A stretch of DNA of 11,075 nt from Betaproteobacteria bacterium (GCA_947468785.1 CANIMS010000029.1:1-11075); one strand, 5' to 3'. Shown: positions 1-7,127, counted from the first letter of the stretch. The notes: generated by a model from the sequence alone, not told the origin. Made by a program: numbers and translations.

Positions 1-371
1 AAGTCTTTTTCAGTGGCATGCCGCAATAGATCTTTGGCTAATAAGATGCCAATCACATTGTCTTTGCTGCCTTCATAAACAGGAAAGCGTGAGTGAGCTG
101 CTTGAATGACACTTTGAATAATTTCACTAAGGCTACGATTGATATCAATCCAATCGATTTGGGCTCTGGGCACTAGGATGTCCCGCGCACAAAGTTGCCC
201 TACCTGAAATACGCCCTCAATCATTGATAGGGCATCTGCATCGATTAAACCTTCGGATTGGGCTTCACGAAGAGTTTCTATGAGCTCTTGTCGGCGCTCG
301 CTCGGACTAATGGGCTGTGGGGTTAAAAAATCGGCTAAGCGATCTAACAAGGATTTAGTGGGGTCAGGCAT
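1..371 (-). CDS. corC: CorC/YbeX-type CBS-domain protein (3' part outside window)
   Basis: Reading leftward from an ATG at 371, 123 residues are visible before the window edge, so the C-terminal half is missing. The N-terminus (MPDPTKSLLDRLADFL) and the following helical segment are typical of the soluble CorC/YbeX family. Residues about 57-120 form most of the first CBS domain, with ARDILVPRAQIDWID and SRFPVYEGSKDNVIGIL as recognisable strands. The full family has two CBS domains, which bind adenine nucleotides, followed by a CorC/HlyC transporter-associated domain. CorC was named for a role in magnesium and cobalt efflux, and YbeX has also been linked to ribosome metabolism in E. coli. It lies 56 bases downstream of ybeY on the same strand, the usual position in the miaB-ybeZ-ybeY-ybeX operon. 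No clear Shine-Dalgarno sequence precedes the ATG; an upstream ATG at 415 is out of frame. Confidence 0.9.
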   Translation of the reverse strand, partial: MPDPTKSLLDRLADFLTPQPISPSERRQELIETLREAQSEGLIDADALSMIEGVFQVGQLCARDILVPRAQIDWIDINRSLSEIIQSVIQAAHSRFPVYEGSKDNVIGILLAKDLLRHATEKD

Positions 372-427
372 ATAGCAAGAATAGCGTAGAAATATGTCAA
401 TTTTTCAATTGGGCATATAAAAGAGGC

Positions 428-898
428 CTAGCTATCTCCATAGGGATTAGAAAAGCCTAATTTTTTGAGAATTTGCACTTCTAATGCCTCCATCTTTTGG
501 GCATCCTTCTTTGTTTCATGATCGTACGCTTGGGCGTGAAGACAGCCGTGCACAATTAAATGAGCAAGATGTGCTTTGAGTGTTTTTCCTTGCTCTTTAG
601 CTTCTTTCTGAAGGACTGGTAAGCAAAAAATAATATCGGCAGACACAGTCGATTTTGAGAGCTCATAAGGAAACGTTAAAACATTGGTTGCTTTATCTTT
701 TTTCCGAAATGCAAAGTTCAATTTTTTGCCTTCAGCGGCATTCACAAAACGCAATGTGAGTTGTCCGCTAAGAGCGCTAGCCGCTTTAACCCATTTTTTG
801 ATCAGGCTATCAGACACTTGAGAAGTCAGTGTGGCTTCGATTGCAGGACTAGCGTACTGAAGCTCAATAATGAGTTTGGATTTAGATGGAGATGGCAT
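428..898 (-). CDS. ybeY: Endoribonuclease YbeY (16S rRNA 3'-end maturation)
   Basis: This is a 156-residue YbeY/UPF0054 metalloprotein, normal length for the family. YbeY is a zinc-dependent single-strand endoribonuclease needed for maturation of the 16S rRNA 3' end and for ribosome quality control. The family signature is at residues 117-127 ([11 protein letters not shown]), whose three histidines H117, H121 and H127 would bind zinc. The conserved TNVLTFPYE segment lies at 71-79 and the C-terminal [14 protein letters not shown] at 136-149. Residue 124 is alanine where most family members have the glycine of the GYDH motif; the metal ligands are unaffected. The ATG at 898 lies inside the end of miaB (17-base overlap), which suggests translational coupling, and corC follows. 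The usual phoH/ybeZ gene between miaB and ybeY is not here. Confidence 0.95.
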   Translation of the reverse strand: MPSPSKSKLIIELQYASPAIEATLTSQVSDSLIKKWVKAASALSGQLTLRFVNAAEGKKLNFAFRKKDKATNVLTFPYELSKSTVSADIIFCLPVLQKEAKEQGKTLKAHLAHLIVHGCLHAQAYDHETKKDAQKMEALEVQILKKLGFSNPYGDS

Positions 899-2234
899 CG
901 GCTTTCACAAGCTCACCCCTTAAGGTGTAGTTGAGGACTTCGGTAACTTCAATATCGACCATGCTACCAATGAGTGTATCTAGATCTTGGTCACCCGCCA
1001 TGAAATGAATCACTCGATTATTCGCACAGCGACCTTGGAGGTTGACGCCATCCTTTGCTAAGCCTTCGACTAACACTTTCTCGATATTGCCCAACATTTT
1101 TTGGCTAATTTGATTGGCTTGACCTTCAAGTAAGGCTAATAAAGTTTGTAAACGTTTCAGCTTCACTTCATAAGGTGTGTCATCTTTGAGATTAGCCGCA
1201 GGAGTACCAGGACGCGGACTAAAAATAAAGCAGAAGCTGTTATCAAACTGAAGATCTTCTACCATCTTGAGCAACTTTTCAAAATCGGCTTCAGTTTCAC
1301 CAGGAAAGCCAACAATAAAGTCACTCGATAAGGTGAGATCGGGTCGTACTGCACGCATTTTACGAATGATGCTCTTGTACTCAAGGGCAGTGTAGCCTCG
1401 CTTCATCGCAGATAGCATCGAGTCAGAGCCGTGTTGAACCGGTAAGTGCAAATGACTTACGAGTTTTGGTACTTTTGCATAGACATCAATTAAGCGTTGC
1501 GTAAATTCTTTTGGATGGCTGGTTGTAAAGCGGATGCGCTCTACCCCTGGAATTTCTGCAATGTACTCGATGAGTAAGGCAAAGTCCGCAAGCTCATCGG
1601 AGCCCCCCATCTTTCCCAAGTACGCATTGACGTTCTGACCTAAGAGCACAATTTCCTTAACACCCTGACTGGCTAGCCCAGCCACTTCGGTTAAGACATC
1701 ATCAAAGGGGCGCGATACTTCTTCGCCACGGGTATATGGAACAACGCAATAGCTACAGTATTTTGAGCAACCTTCCATGATGGAAACATATGCTGAGCCG
1801 CGGGTTTGGCGCGATGCTGGAAGATGGTCAAACTTTTCTATTTCTGGAAAAGAGATATCTACTTGTGAGATACCTGTTTGACGACGTTTTGCAAGTAAGT
1901 CAGAGAGACGATGCAACGTTTGCGGACCAAAGACGACATCGACATAAGGTGCGCGACTCACAATTTGCTGACCTTCTTGACTCGCTACGCAGCCCCCAAC
2001 ACCAATCAGTAAGTCAGGCTTTGATTTTTTGAGTTCACGCAAGCGCCCAAGATCAGAGAAGACTTTGTCTTCTGCTTTTTCTCGAATCGAGCAAGTATTG
2101 AGTAGAACGACATCCGCATCTTCTGGAGTATCTGTCATGACCATGCCCTCATTGGCATGCAAGAGGTCAGCCATTTTTCCCGAGTCATACTCGTTCATCT
2201 GACAGCCAAAGGTTTTGATGTAAAGCTTTTTCAT
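882..2234 (-). CDS. miaB: tRNA-2-methylthio-N6-dimethylallyladenosine synthase MiaB
   Basis: MiaB is a radical-SAM methylthiotransferase that adds a methylthio group to i6A37 of tRNAs reading UNN codons. The 450-residue protein has the full family architecture. The N-terminal UPF0004 domain (about 3-117) has three conserved cysteines, C11 ([12 protein letters not shown]), C48 ([20 protein letters not shown]) and C82 (GGCVASQEG), which hold the auxiliary iron-sulfur cluster. The radical-SAM core has the CxxxCxxC motif at C156, C160 and C163 ([19 protein letters not shown]). A C-terminal TRAM domain of about 65 residues binds tRNA. The conserved TTSHPKEF and [12 protein letters not shown] stretches distinguish MiaB from RimO. 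It is the first visible gene of the leftward operon; its stop codon overlaps the ybeY start. The ATG at 2234 begins directly with the canonical [14 protein letters not shown]. Confidence 0.98.
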   Translation of the reverse strand: MKKLYIKTFGCQMNEYDSGKMADLLHANEGMVMTDTPEDADVVLLNTCSIREKAEDKVFSDLGRLRELKKSKPDLLIGVGGCVASQEGQQIVSRAPYVDVVFGPQTLHRLSDLLAKRRQTGISQVDISFPEIEKFDHLPASRQTRGSAYVSIMEGCSKYCSYCVVPYTRGEEVSRPFDDVLTEVAGLASQGVKEIVLLGQNVNAYLGKMGGSDELADFALLIEYIAEIPGVERIRFTTSHPKEFTQRLIDVYAKVPKLVSHLHLPVQHGSDSMLSAMKRGYTALEYKSIIRKMRAVRPDLTLSSDFIVGFPGETEADFEKLLKMVEDLQFDNSFCFIFSPRPGTPAANLKDDTPYEVKLKRLQTLLALLEGQANQISQKMLGNIEKVLVEGLAKDGVNLQGRCANNRVIHFMAGDQDLDTLIGSMVDIEVTEVLNYTLRGELVKADAISI

Positions 2235-2290
2235 ATGCCGTTCTCAGGTTTATAGCTGGGGGCGAAGCAGAGATTTTACGGGATATCGGC

Positions 2291-3553
2291 TTAGAGTAGG
2301 CGGTAAGCCAGAATTGCCACCAAAGTAGGCGGTATAGCGGCTATTAAAAGGTATAGCGCTGAAACTGTGGCGTTAGGAAAATAGGGGCGCAAAATGGCAA
2401 CGCCCGCTGGATTAGGAGCGTTAGCAATGACGGTTAATCCTCCACCAGCAACAGCACCACCTACTAAAGCTAACTTAAATTCTGGAGTGGTGCCTGTTAC
2501 TAAAGAGCCTAAATAAGTAAGGGCAGCATTATCAGTAATAGCGGTTAGCGCAAGGCTGCCGTAAAACACTGCTGTTGGACTCATCATTTCTAAAAGCGGT
2601 TGTAGCCACCATCCTTGCAGTGATCCTAAGACCACTAAGCCGCCCAAGAAAAAGCCTACCAAAAGCGCTTCTTTAAGAATGAGTGGACTTTGATGTTTTG
2701 GGTAGGCGGTAGTGTAGCCAATGAAAAAAAGTAGCAACCACATAAACATAATCGGATCATGTGCAAAGACGACTACTCCAAGTAAAAAGAGTAGGTGCAC
2801 TAAAACGACTGCAAAAGGAATCTTAGCTGGTTTACTGCTAGCTTGAGGTTCAATTAATTGGCGATGAAATAAAAGAGTAACTACAAGCGAATTAATCAAA
2901 ATGGCAACACAAGATTCAATACCAAAATTAGCGAACATGAAGGCAGAGCTCCAGTTCCAGGTTGCAGCAACCATGAGTACAGGAGGCGCAGCAAAATTTG
3001 TCAGCGTTCCACCAATGGAGATGTTGACGAATAAAACACCAATCGTTCCAAACATCAGGATGGCTGAGGGCTTATTTTTATAGACTAGATCTCGCAATAG
3101 AAATGCTGCAAGAGTCATCGCTGCTGGTTCAGTAATCAGCGACCCTAGCAAGGGTGTGACCGCCAAGGTTAAGAAATAGAGTGCAGGCGCGCTACGAATG
3201 CCTAATACGGTCTGTAATACTTTGCCTAGGTGATGAAGAATTTGTGTGGCGAAATAGAGAATCGGTTTGCTAGCAGCCACAATCATGATGGCAAAAACAA
3301 ATAGAGGCTCTGTGAAATTGCGCTGATCTAAAAATGATTGGGCCGCTTTCAAGCTGTCGCTTAAGCTGATGAAGATAACCAGAATCGCTGCCCAAAAGCC
3401 AAAGACAATTTCGACTTCCCCCAACAGATGCCATAAACCAGAATGTCTTAAAGACTTACCCGCAAGCTTTTCAAAATAGCTAGTACAAAAGGTATGCAAG
3501 ACGGCAATCGCAAAAATAATGCTTGCGCCTAGTTCAGTCGGGGTAAAGTTCAT
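2291..3553 (-). CDS. Putative Na+/H+ antiporter (PF07399-type membrane protein)
   Basis: This is a 420-residue polytopic inner-membrane protein with about ten to twelve hydrophobic segments. I assign it to the putative Na+/H+ antiporter family (Pfam PF07399), within the ion-transporter superfamily, from its conserved re-entrant-type motifs. These are SLITEPAAMTLAA (138-150), SIGGTLTNFAAPPVLM (179-194), LTAITDNAALTYLGS (336-350) and GGLTVIANAPNPAG (371-384). The two half-sequence motifs, TEP with GGTLTNF and TDN with IANAPNP, look like the duplicated hairpin signatures expected of this superfamily. Function as a cation/proton exchanger is a family-level prediction; substrate and direction are not shown by the sequence. 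It ends 56 bases before miaB on the same strand, so some read-through into miaB is possible. It starts divergently from the rhodanese gene with only 58 bases between start codons. No Shine-Dalgarno sequence is evident before the ATG at 3553. Confidence 0.85.
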   Translation of the reverse strand: MNFTPTELGASIIFAIAVLHTFCTSYFEKLAGKSLRHSGLWHLLGEVEIVFGFWAAILVIFISLSDSLKAAQSFLDQRNFTEPLFVFAIMIVAASKPILYFATQILHHLGKVLQTVLGIRSAPALYFLTLAVTPLLGSLITEPAAMTLAAFLLRDLVYKNKPSAILMFGTIGVLFVNISIGGTLTNFAAPPVLMVAATWNWSSAFMFANFGIESCVAILINSLVVTLLFHRQLIEPQASSKPAKIPFAVVLVHLLFLLGVVVFAHDPIMFMWLLLFFIGYTTAYPKHQSPLILKEALLVGFFLGGLVVLGSLQGWWLQPLLEMMSPTAVFYGSLALTAITDNAALTYLGSLVTGTTPEFKLALVGGAVAGGGLTVIANAPNPAGVAILRPYFPNATVSALYLLIAAIPPTLVAILAYRLL

Positions 3554-3599
3554 AGCAGAATGTTATCAGGTGCTTCAATAGAATAAGAGATTGTTATTT

Positions 3600-3605
3600 A
3601 AGGAG
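3600..3605 (+). promoter_or_regulatory. Shine-Dalgarno AAGGAG deciding the rhodanese start
   Basis: A strong AAGGAG lies six bases before a GTG at 3612. This argues against the longer reading from TTG at 3591, which would place the ribosome site inside the coding sequence. The protein then begins MKLKIGYQELIARA. Confidence 0.8.
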
Positions 3606-3611
3606 ATTTTG

Positions 3612-4013
3612 GTGAAGTTAAAGATTGGATATCAAGAGCTGATTGCCCGTGCGATGGCAGAGATTGAAACCATCACACTTGAGCAGGCCCAGGCATTATT
3701 AAAGGATCCGAATACCGTTTTTGTCGATATTCGTGATGTTCGCGAATTAGAGCGTGAGGGAATGATCCCGGATGCTTTCCATGCTCCACGTGGCATGCTG
3801 GAGTTTTGGGTTGATCCCGATAGTCCTTATTTCAAGCCTATTTTTGGTGAAGGCAAACGCATCGTTTTATATTGTGCGTCTGCATGGCGCTCTTCCTTAT
3901 CTACCCAGACCTTGCAAAATATGGGCTTGTCAGATGTGTGTCATTTAGAGGGTGGATTTAGTGCCTGGAAAAAGGCAGGCTTACCGATTCAAGAAAAGAG
4001 TGTCAAGCCCTAG
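3612..4013 (+). CDS. Single-domain rhodanese-like sulfurtransferase
   Basis: A 133-residue protein starting at GTG 3612, chosen for the AAGGAG six bases upstream. It is one rhodanese domain: an N-terminal helix with ITLEQAQALL, the VFVDIRDVRELEREGMI strand-helix segment, and the active-site loop CASAWRS with the catalytic cysteine at residue 88. The segment HLEGGFSAWKKAGLPI closes the fold. The six-residue loop starting at the cysteine is the length seen in sulfurtransferases rather than Cdc25-type phosphatases, so it probably carries a persulfide and transfers sulfane sulfur. There is no signal peptide, so it is cytoplasmic. The osmC-like gene starts 45 bases downstream on the same strand and is probably co-transcribed; both families handle sulfur or peroxide chemistry at reactive cysteines. 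The physiological sulfur donor and acceptor cannot be told from sequence. Confidence 0.88.
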   Translation: MKLKIGYQELIARAMAEIETITLEQAQALLKDPNTVFVDIRDVRELEREGMIPDAFHAPRGMLEFWVDPDSPYFKPIFGEGKRIVLYCASAWRSSLSTQTLQNMGLSDVCHLEGGFSAWKKAGLPIQEKSVKP

Positions 4014-4058
4014 CCCTAAAGTACATCGATTCATTTTTTAAAATAGCTAAAGGTCATT

Positions 4059-4448
4059 ATGAGAAAAGTAGTGTCACAGTTTGGAGAGGGTCCTCTTCAA
4101 CAAAAACTCAGTACGGGTGATTTGCATTATTTATCTGACGCAGAAGTTTCAAAAGGTGGCGGGGGTACGGGCCCCTCACCCCATGAATATTTAGCTGCAG
4201 CATTGGCTTCCTGCACTAGCATGACCTTGAAGATGTATTCAGAACGAAAGGCAATCCACTTAAAGAATGCGATTGTGACGGTCGATATTGAACGCCATAA
4301 CGATGTAGAAATCTTTATTCGACATATTGAGTTACTGGGTGATTTAGATGATCAGCAGAGAGAACGTCTTCTAGAGATCGCTGAAAAGTGCCCAATTCAT
4401 AAAGCATTAGCTGGCGAGATCCAAATAAAAACCCAGCTAGTAAATTAA
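4059..4448 (+). CDS. OsmC/Ohr-family protein
   Basis: This 129-residue protein has the OsmC fold signatures. There is a glycine-rich GGGGTGPSPHEYLAAALASC segment (about 33-52) with glutamate E43 and the first redox cysteine C52, a long helix (TSMTLKMYSERK), and the second redox cysteine C111 in AEKCPIHKAL. In characterised relatives the two cysteines reduce organic or fatty-acid hydroperoxides using dihydrolipoamide or other thiols, so a peroxidase role is likely. It belongs to the short OsmC-like subgroup rather than classical OsmC or Ohr, and its substrate is unproven. AAAGGT before the ATG gives an acceptable ribosome site. It follows the rhodanese gene by 45 bases. The 3' end of the coding sequence forms the left arm of a hairpin terminator. 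Confidence 0.88.
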   Translation: MRKVVSQFGEGPLQQKLSTGDLHYLSDAEVSKGGGGTGPSPHEYLAAALASCTSMTLKMYSERKAIHLKNAIVTVDIERHNDVEIFIRHIELLGDLDDQQRERLLEIAEKCPIHKALAGEIQIKTQLVN

Positions 4449-4463
4449 TACGAGCTGGGTTTT
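4428..4463. terminator. Bidirectional hairpin terminator between osmC and the lipoprotein gene
   Basis: Bases 4428-4438 (AAAACCCAGCT) pair perfectly with 4453-4463 (AGCTGGGTTTT), giving an 11-bp stem around a 14-base AT-rich loop. The osmC stop codon lies in the loop. Rightward transcripts end in a short U run; leftward transcripts end in a better T-rich tract (TTTTTATTT), so it can serve both convergent units. Confidence 0.7.
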
Positions 4464-4472
4464 AAACCAACA

Positions 4473-4500
4473 ACTGAACAGACTCTAATGAGTCTGCAGT
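4473..4500. terminator. Second hairpin downstream of the lipoprotein gene
   Basis: CAGACTC (4479-4485) pairs perfectly with GAGTCTG (4490-4496) across a TAAT loop. ACTG (4473-4476) with CAGT (4497-4500) extends the stem after an AA bulge. There is no U tract on either strand, so it may help the neighbouring terminator or protect the 3' end of the leftward mRNA rather than terminate by itself. Confidence 0.45.
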
Positions 4501-4509
4501 GATGAATCC

Positions 4510-4797
4510 TTAGTTAGGTGCGTTAGCAGGCTTTTTGTTTTTGCCAGCATCATAGCCAGCATTGTATTCAGAAGCCTGTTCTTTTTTATACGCATCATAG
4601 ATGTAGCCAGATGCTGCACCAACTGCTGCACCACCGACTGCCCCCCAAATTGGGTTACCGTGGAAAATGGCTGTGCCGATTGCCCCAGCAGTAGCACCAA
4701 TGGCGCCACCGGAGACAGTGCGTTGTTCTGTATTGCTCATATTAGAACAACCTGCAATTGCTAATGTTGCTGCGGTAATTGCAATAATTTTTTTCAT
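4510..4797 (-). CDS. Glycine-zipper lipoprotein
   Basis: This 95-residue protein begins with a lipoprotein signal peptide (MKKIIAITAATLAIAGC), giving a lipidated cysteine at residue 17. Next comes a long Gly/Ala-rich stretch (about 29-66) with small residues at glycine-zipper spacing (GGAIGATAGAIG, WGAVGGAAVGAASG). The C-terminus is charged and polar and ends KKPANAPN. It resembles the small SlyB/OsmB-like or YMGG-type outer-membrane lipoproteins, which insert a glycine-zipper hairpin in a membrane. The fine-grained family and function are not determined. AGAGGA (4807-4812 on the reverse strand) gives a good ribosome site nine bases before the ATG. It lies 47 bases downstream of the Rap1a-like gene on the same strand and may be co-transcribed with it. 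Confidence 0.8.
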   Translation of the reverse strand: MKKIIAITAATLAIAGCSNMSNTEQRTVSGGAIGATAGAIGTAIFHGNPIWGAVGGAAVGAASGYIYDAYKKEQASEYNAGYDAGKNKKPANAPN

Positions 4798-4844
4798 ATC
4801 AACTAATCCTCTGAATGTAATTTGAATAAGCTAGTCTGCTTAGA

Positions 4845-5207
4845 TTATTTTTTGCCGCAAGGAAAGCGCATTGCCAAGTAACCAAGTGCGGTTCCTGAAG
4901 CAGGCTTATCAGCAGTCTGTGGATTTTCACCAGCCCACTTTACAAAATCAGCAATAACATCGTCACGCTTTGGTGCTGGTTGATTGACACAAATAAAAGG
5001 TTTGGCGCGTTGTGGGTGACGTGTTGCAAGATAGGTTTCGTAAATTGCGCTGGTATAGCCAATACAGAAACTGCGGGATTCTGGGCTTGCAGGCATTTTG
5101 CAAGTGTTCACTAGTTCCTGGGTGCTTAATACTTTAATCTGTTCCTGAGCCTGAACAGCACCAGAAATTGCGCCTAAAGCGGCTAATAGAAGGAGGGTTT
5201 TTTTCAT
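4845..5207 (-). CDS. Rap1a/Tai-like secreted protein
   Basis: This 120-residue protein has a clear Sec signal peptide (MKKTLLLLAALGAISGAVQA) with predicted cleavage after A20. The mature part has four cysteines, C36, C48, C73 and C117, probably forming two disulfides in the periplasm. The pattern C-x11-C-IGY, then FICVN, and a late C near the end, with helices such as DVIADFVKWAGENP, matches the Rap1a/Tai family (Pfam PF18602). Founding members are immunity proteins that neutralise type VI amidase effectors in Serratia. No effector, Rhs/Vgr protein or secretion gene is in this window, so an immunity role is unproven, and many family members are orphans. AAGGA six bases before the ATG supports the start. 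It is divergent from amt. Confidence 0.72.
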   Translation of the reverse strand: MKKTLLLLAALGAISGAVQAQEQIKVLSTQELVNTCKMPASPESRSFCIGYTSAIYETYLATRHPQRAKPFICVNQPAPKRDDVIADFVKWAGENPQTADKPASGTALGYLAMRFPCGKK

Positions 5208-5265
5208 TGGTTTTCCTTAGGGTGTATTTGAATCAATCATAAACCATCATATGTGCTCAATTATT

Positions 5266-5280
5266 GCACTATTTTAGTGC
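5266..5280. promoter_or_regulatory. NtrC-like palindrome upstream of amt
   Basis: GCACTATTTTAGTGC is a perfect inverted repeat (GCACTA, TTT, TAGTGC). It fits the enteric NtrC consensus GCAC-Y-N5-R-GTGC, and its centre lies 72 bases before the amt ATG. It is also 59 bases upstream of the divergent Rap1a-like gene. NtrC control of ammonium transporters is established in proteobacteria, but I see no clean sigma-54 -24/-12 element here, so the assignment is an inference. Confidence 0.5.
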
Positions 5281-5344
5281 GAATTGCACCGAAACCGATT
5301 TTTGTATTCCCCATAATGATGCATAAAAAACGAGGGGAAATTTC

Positions 5345-6547
5345 ATGGAAAACTTGAAATCAGGCAGTGATGCTTTATTTATTTTACTTGGCGCCATCAT
5401 GGTCCTGGCAATGCATGCGGGCTTTGCATTCTTAGAGTTGGGAACGGTTCGTAAAAAAAACCAAGTCAATGCTTTGGTCAAAATTTTGGTCGACTTTGCA
5501 GTCTCCACCATTGCTTACTTTTTTATTGGTTACAGCATTGCATACGGCGTGAACTTTTTTTCCGGCGCAGAGTTATTGGCGGAGAAAAATGGGTATGAGT
5601 TAGTGAAGTTTTTCTTCTTGCTTACATTTGCTGCTGCCATCCCAGCGATTATTTCGGGTGGCATTGCTGAGCGAGCTAAATTTAATCCACAACTCATCGC
5701 TACTTTTATATTGGTTGGATTCATTTACCCTTTCTTTGAAGGTATTGCTTGGAATCAGCACTATGGCATTCAGGCATGGATCAAAGGGCTAACGGGTGAA
5801 GAGTTCCATGACTTTGCTGGCTCGATCGTTGTGCATGCCGTTGGCGGCTGGATTGCTTTGCCTGCAGTGATTCTGTTGGGCGCGCGCCGCGGTCGCTACA
5901 CCAAAGAGGGTCAAATCTCAGCGCATCCACCATCCAGCATTCCGTTTTTAGCATTAGGTGCATGGATTCTGGCGGTAGGCTGGTTTGGCTTTAATGTGAT
6001 GAGTGCTCAAACGATCGACAAGATTAGTGGTTTGGTTGCAATGAATTCTTTAATGGCAATGGTTGGCGGAACTCTAGCGGCATGGGTGGTGGGTCGTAAC
6101 GATCCAGGATTTACCTATAACGGGCCACTTGCTGGTTTGGTTGCAGTATGTGCCGGCTCTGACTTAATGCATCCAGTCGGAGCGTTGTTTGTTGGTTTAG
6201 TTGCAGGTGCTTTATTTGTTTACATGTTTACCTTGGTGCAAAACCGTTGGAAGCTTGATGACGTATTGGGCGTGTGGCCGCTTCATGGTTTATGCGGGCT
6301 ATGGGGTGGTTTGGCAGCTGGTATTTTTGGCACTAAAGCACTGGGTGGCCTTGGCGGCATTACCTTTACCGGTCAGTTAATTGGTAGTGCGATAGGCGTG
6401 GGTATTGCTGTAGTTGGTGGTTTTGTGGTCTATGGCGCTCTCAAGGCAATCATGGGTATTCGGATGTCACAAGAAGAAGAATATGAAGGCGCTGATTTAA
6501 GCGTGCATCGCATTTCTTCGACTCCGGATCGCGAACCAAACTGGTAA
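5345..6547 (+). CDS. amt: Ammonium transporter (Amt/MEP/Rh family)
   Basis: This 400-residue inner-membrane protein has about eleven transmembrane helices and conducts ammonium. It carries the twin-histidine pore residues: H164 in DFAGSIVVHAVGGW, with D156 eight residues earlier as in E. coli AmtB, and H314 in DDVLGVWPLHGLCGLWGG. GGIAERAKF (105-113), GWFGFNVMSA (212-221) and NGPLAGLVAVCAG (259-271) are family signatures. The cytoplasmic tail (EEEYEGADLSVHRISSTPDR) is the segment that binds GlnK in relatives. There is no cleavable signal peptide; the start at 5345 is supported by GAGGGG seven bases upstream. Unlike the common glnK-amtB pairing, no PII gene is adjacent on either side. An NtrC-like palindrome upstream hints at nitrogen control. 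Confidence 0.95.
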   Translation: MENLKSGSDALFILLGAIMVLAMHAGFAFLELGTVRKKNQVNALVKILVDFAVSTIAYFFIGYSIAYGVNFFSGAELLAEKNGYELVKFFFLLTFAAAIPAIISGGIAERAKFNPQLIATFILVGFIYPFFEGIAWNQHYGIQAWIKGLTGEEFHDFAGSIVVHAVGGWIALPAVILLGARRGRYTKEGQISAHPPSSIPFLALGAWILAVGWFGFNVMSAQTIDKISGLVAMNSLMAMVGGTLAAWVVGRNDPGFTYNGPLAGLVAVCAGSDLMHPVGALFVGLVAGALFVYMFTLVQNRWKLDDVLGVWPLHGLCGLWGGLAAGIFGTKALGGLGGITFTGQLIGSAIGVGIAVVGGFVVYGALKAIMGIRMSQEEEYEGADLSVHRISSTPDREPNW

Positions 6548-6554
6548 TACTGGC

Positions 6555-6585
6555 TTGCATAGATGGCCTGATTCATCCCTATAAT
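6555..6585 (+). promoter_or_regulatory. Possible promoter giving a leaderless mRNA
   Basis: TTGCAT (6555-6560) and a perfect TATAAT (6580-6585) are separated by 19 bases. The expected start point, about seven bases past the -10, coincides with the ATG at 6591. No Shine-Dalgarno sequence is visible before that ATG, which fits leaderless translation. The spacer is longer than ideal. Confidence 0.45.
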
Positions 6586-6590
6586 GAGTC

Positions 6591-7115
6591 ATGGCCATAT
6601 ATGAACTAGACGGAATTGCCCCTCAGTTATCTGAAGGCGCATGGGTTGCTGAAAGTGCTGAAGTTATCGGCAAAGTAGAGCTGCATCAAAATGCCAACAT
6701 CTGGCCCAAAGTAGTCGTTCGTGGCGATAACGATCTCATTCAAATCGGGGAAGGTAGTAATGTGCAGGACGCCTCAGTTCTACACACTGACCCTGGATAC
6801 CCTCTCATCATTGGTAAGCATGTCACAGTTGGTCATCAAGTCATGCTTCATGGTTGTCAGGTCGATGACGGAAGCTTAATTGGTATTGGCGCAGTGATTC
6901 TGAATGGCGCTAAGATCGGCAAGCATTGTCTAGTGGGAGCAGGCGCACTAGTTACTGAAGGTAAAGAGTTTCCGGACGGCTCAATGATTTTGGGTTCTCC
7001 AGCCAAAGCTGTAAAGACCTTAACGCCAGAGCAAATGTCTGGCATCGAAGAAATCGCAAAACGCTATGTTAAAAATGCACAGCGTTATCTCAAGACGCTG
7101 AAAAAGATTTCGTAA
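6591..7115 (+). CDS. Gamma-class carbonic anhydrase-like protein (YrdA/Cam family)
   Basis: This 174-residue cytoplasmic protein consists mostly of hexapeptide repeats that would form a left-handed beta-helix, followed by a C-terminal helix (about 145-172). The three zinc ligands of the gamma-carbonic anhydrase family are present: H65 (VLHTD), H82 (GHQ) and H87 (LHGC). The RGD at 44-46 and QIGEGSNVQD at 51-60 are also typical. Relatives include archaeal Cam, YrdA and PaaY. Cam is an active carbonic anhydrase, but many bacterial members show little activity, so CO2 hydration is likely but not certain. It follows amt by 43 bases and may have its own promoter with a start point at the ATG. Its 3' end is 12 bases from that of the convergent Lrp-type gene, with no clear terminator between. 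Confidence 0.9.
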   Translation: MAIYELDGIAPQLSEGAWVAESAEVIGKVELHQNANIWPKVVVRGDNDLIQIGEGSNVQDASVLHTDPGYPLIIGKHVTVGHQVMLHGCQVDDGSLIGIGAVILNGAKIGKHCLVGAGALVTEGKEFPDGSMILGSPAKAVKTLTPEQMSGIEEIAKRYVKNAQRYLKTLKKIS

Positions 7116-7127
7116 TCCGTTTTATCT

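Noticed and set aside
1790..2032. 80-codon open frame on the plus strand
   Set aside because: It lies wholly antisense to the strongly conserved N-terminal half of miaB and its product shows no domain or signal.
3591..3611. TTG start at 3591 for the rhodanese gene
   Set aside because: It would put the strong AAGGAG inside the coding region and has no ribosome site of its own; GTG 3612 fits better.
4485..4709. 74-codon minus-strand frame overlapping the lipoprotein gene
   Set aside because: It is a different frame of the same strand; the lipoprotein frame has a lipobox, glycine zipper and ribosome site, and this one has none.
5281..5310. Sigma-54 promoter before amt
   Set aside because: TTGCAC resembles a -24 element, but no GC-containing -12 follows at the required distance.
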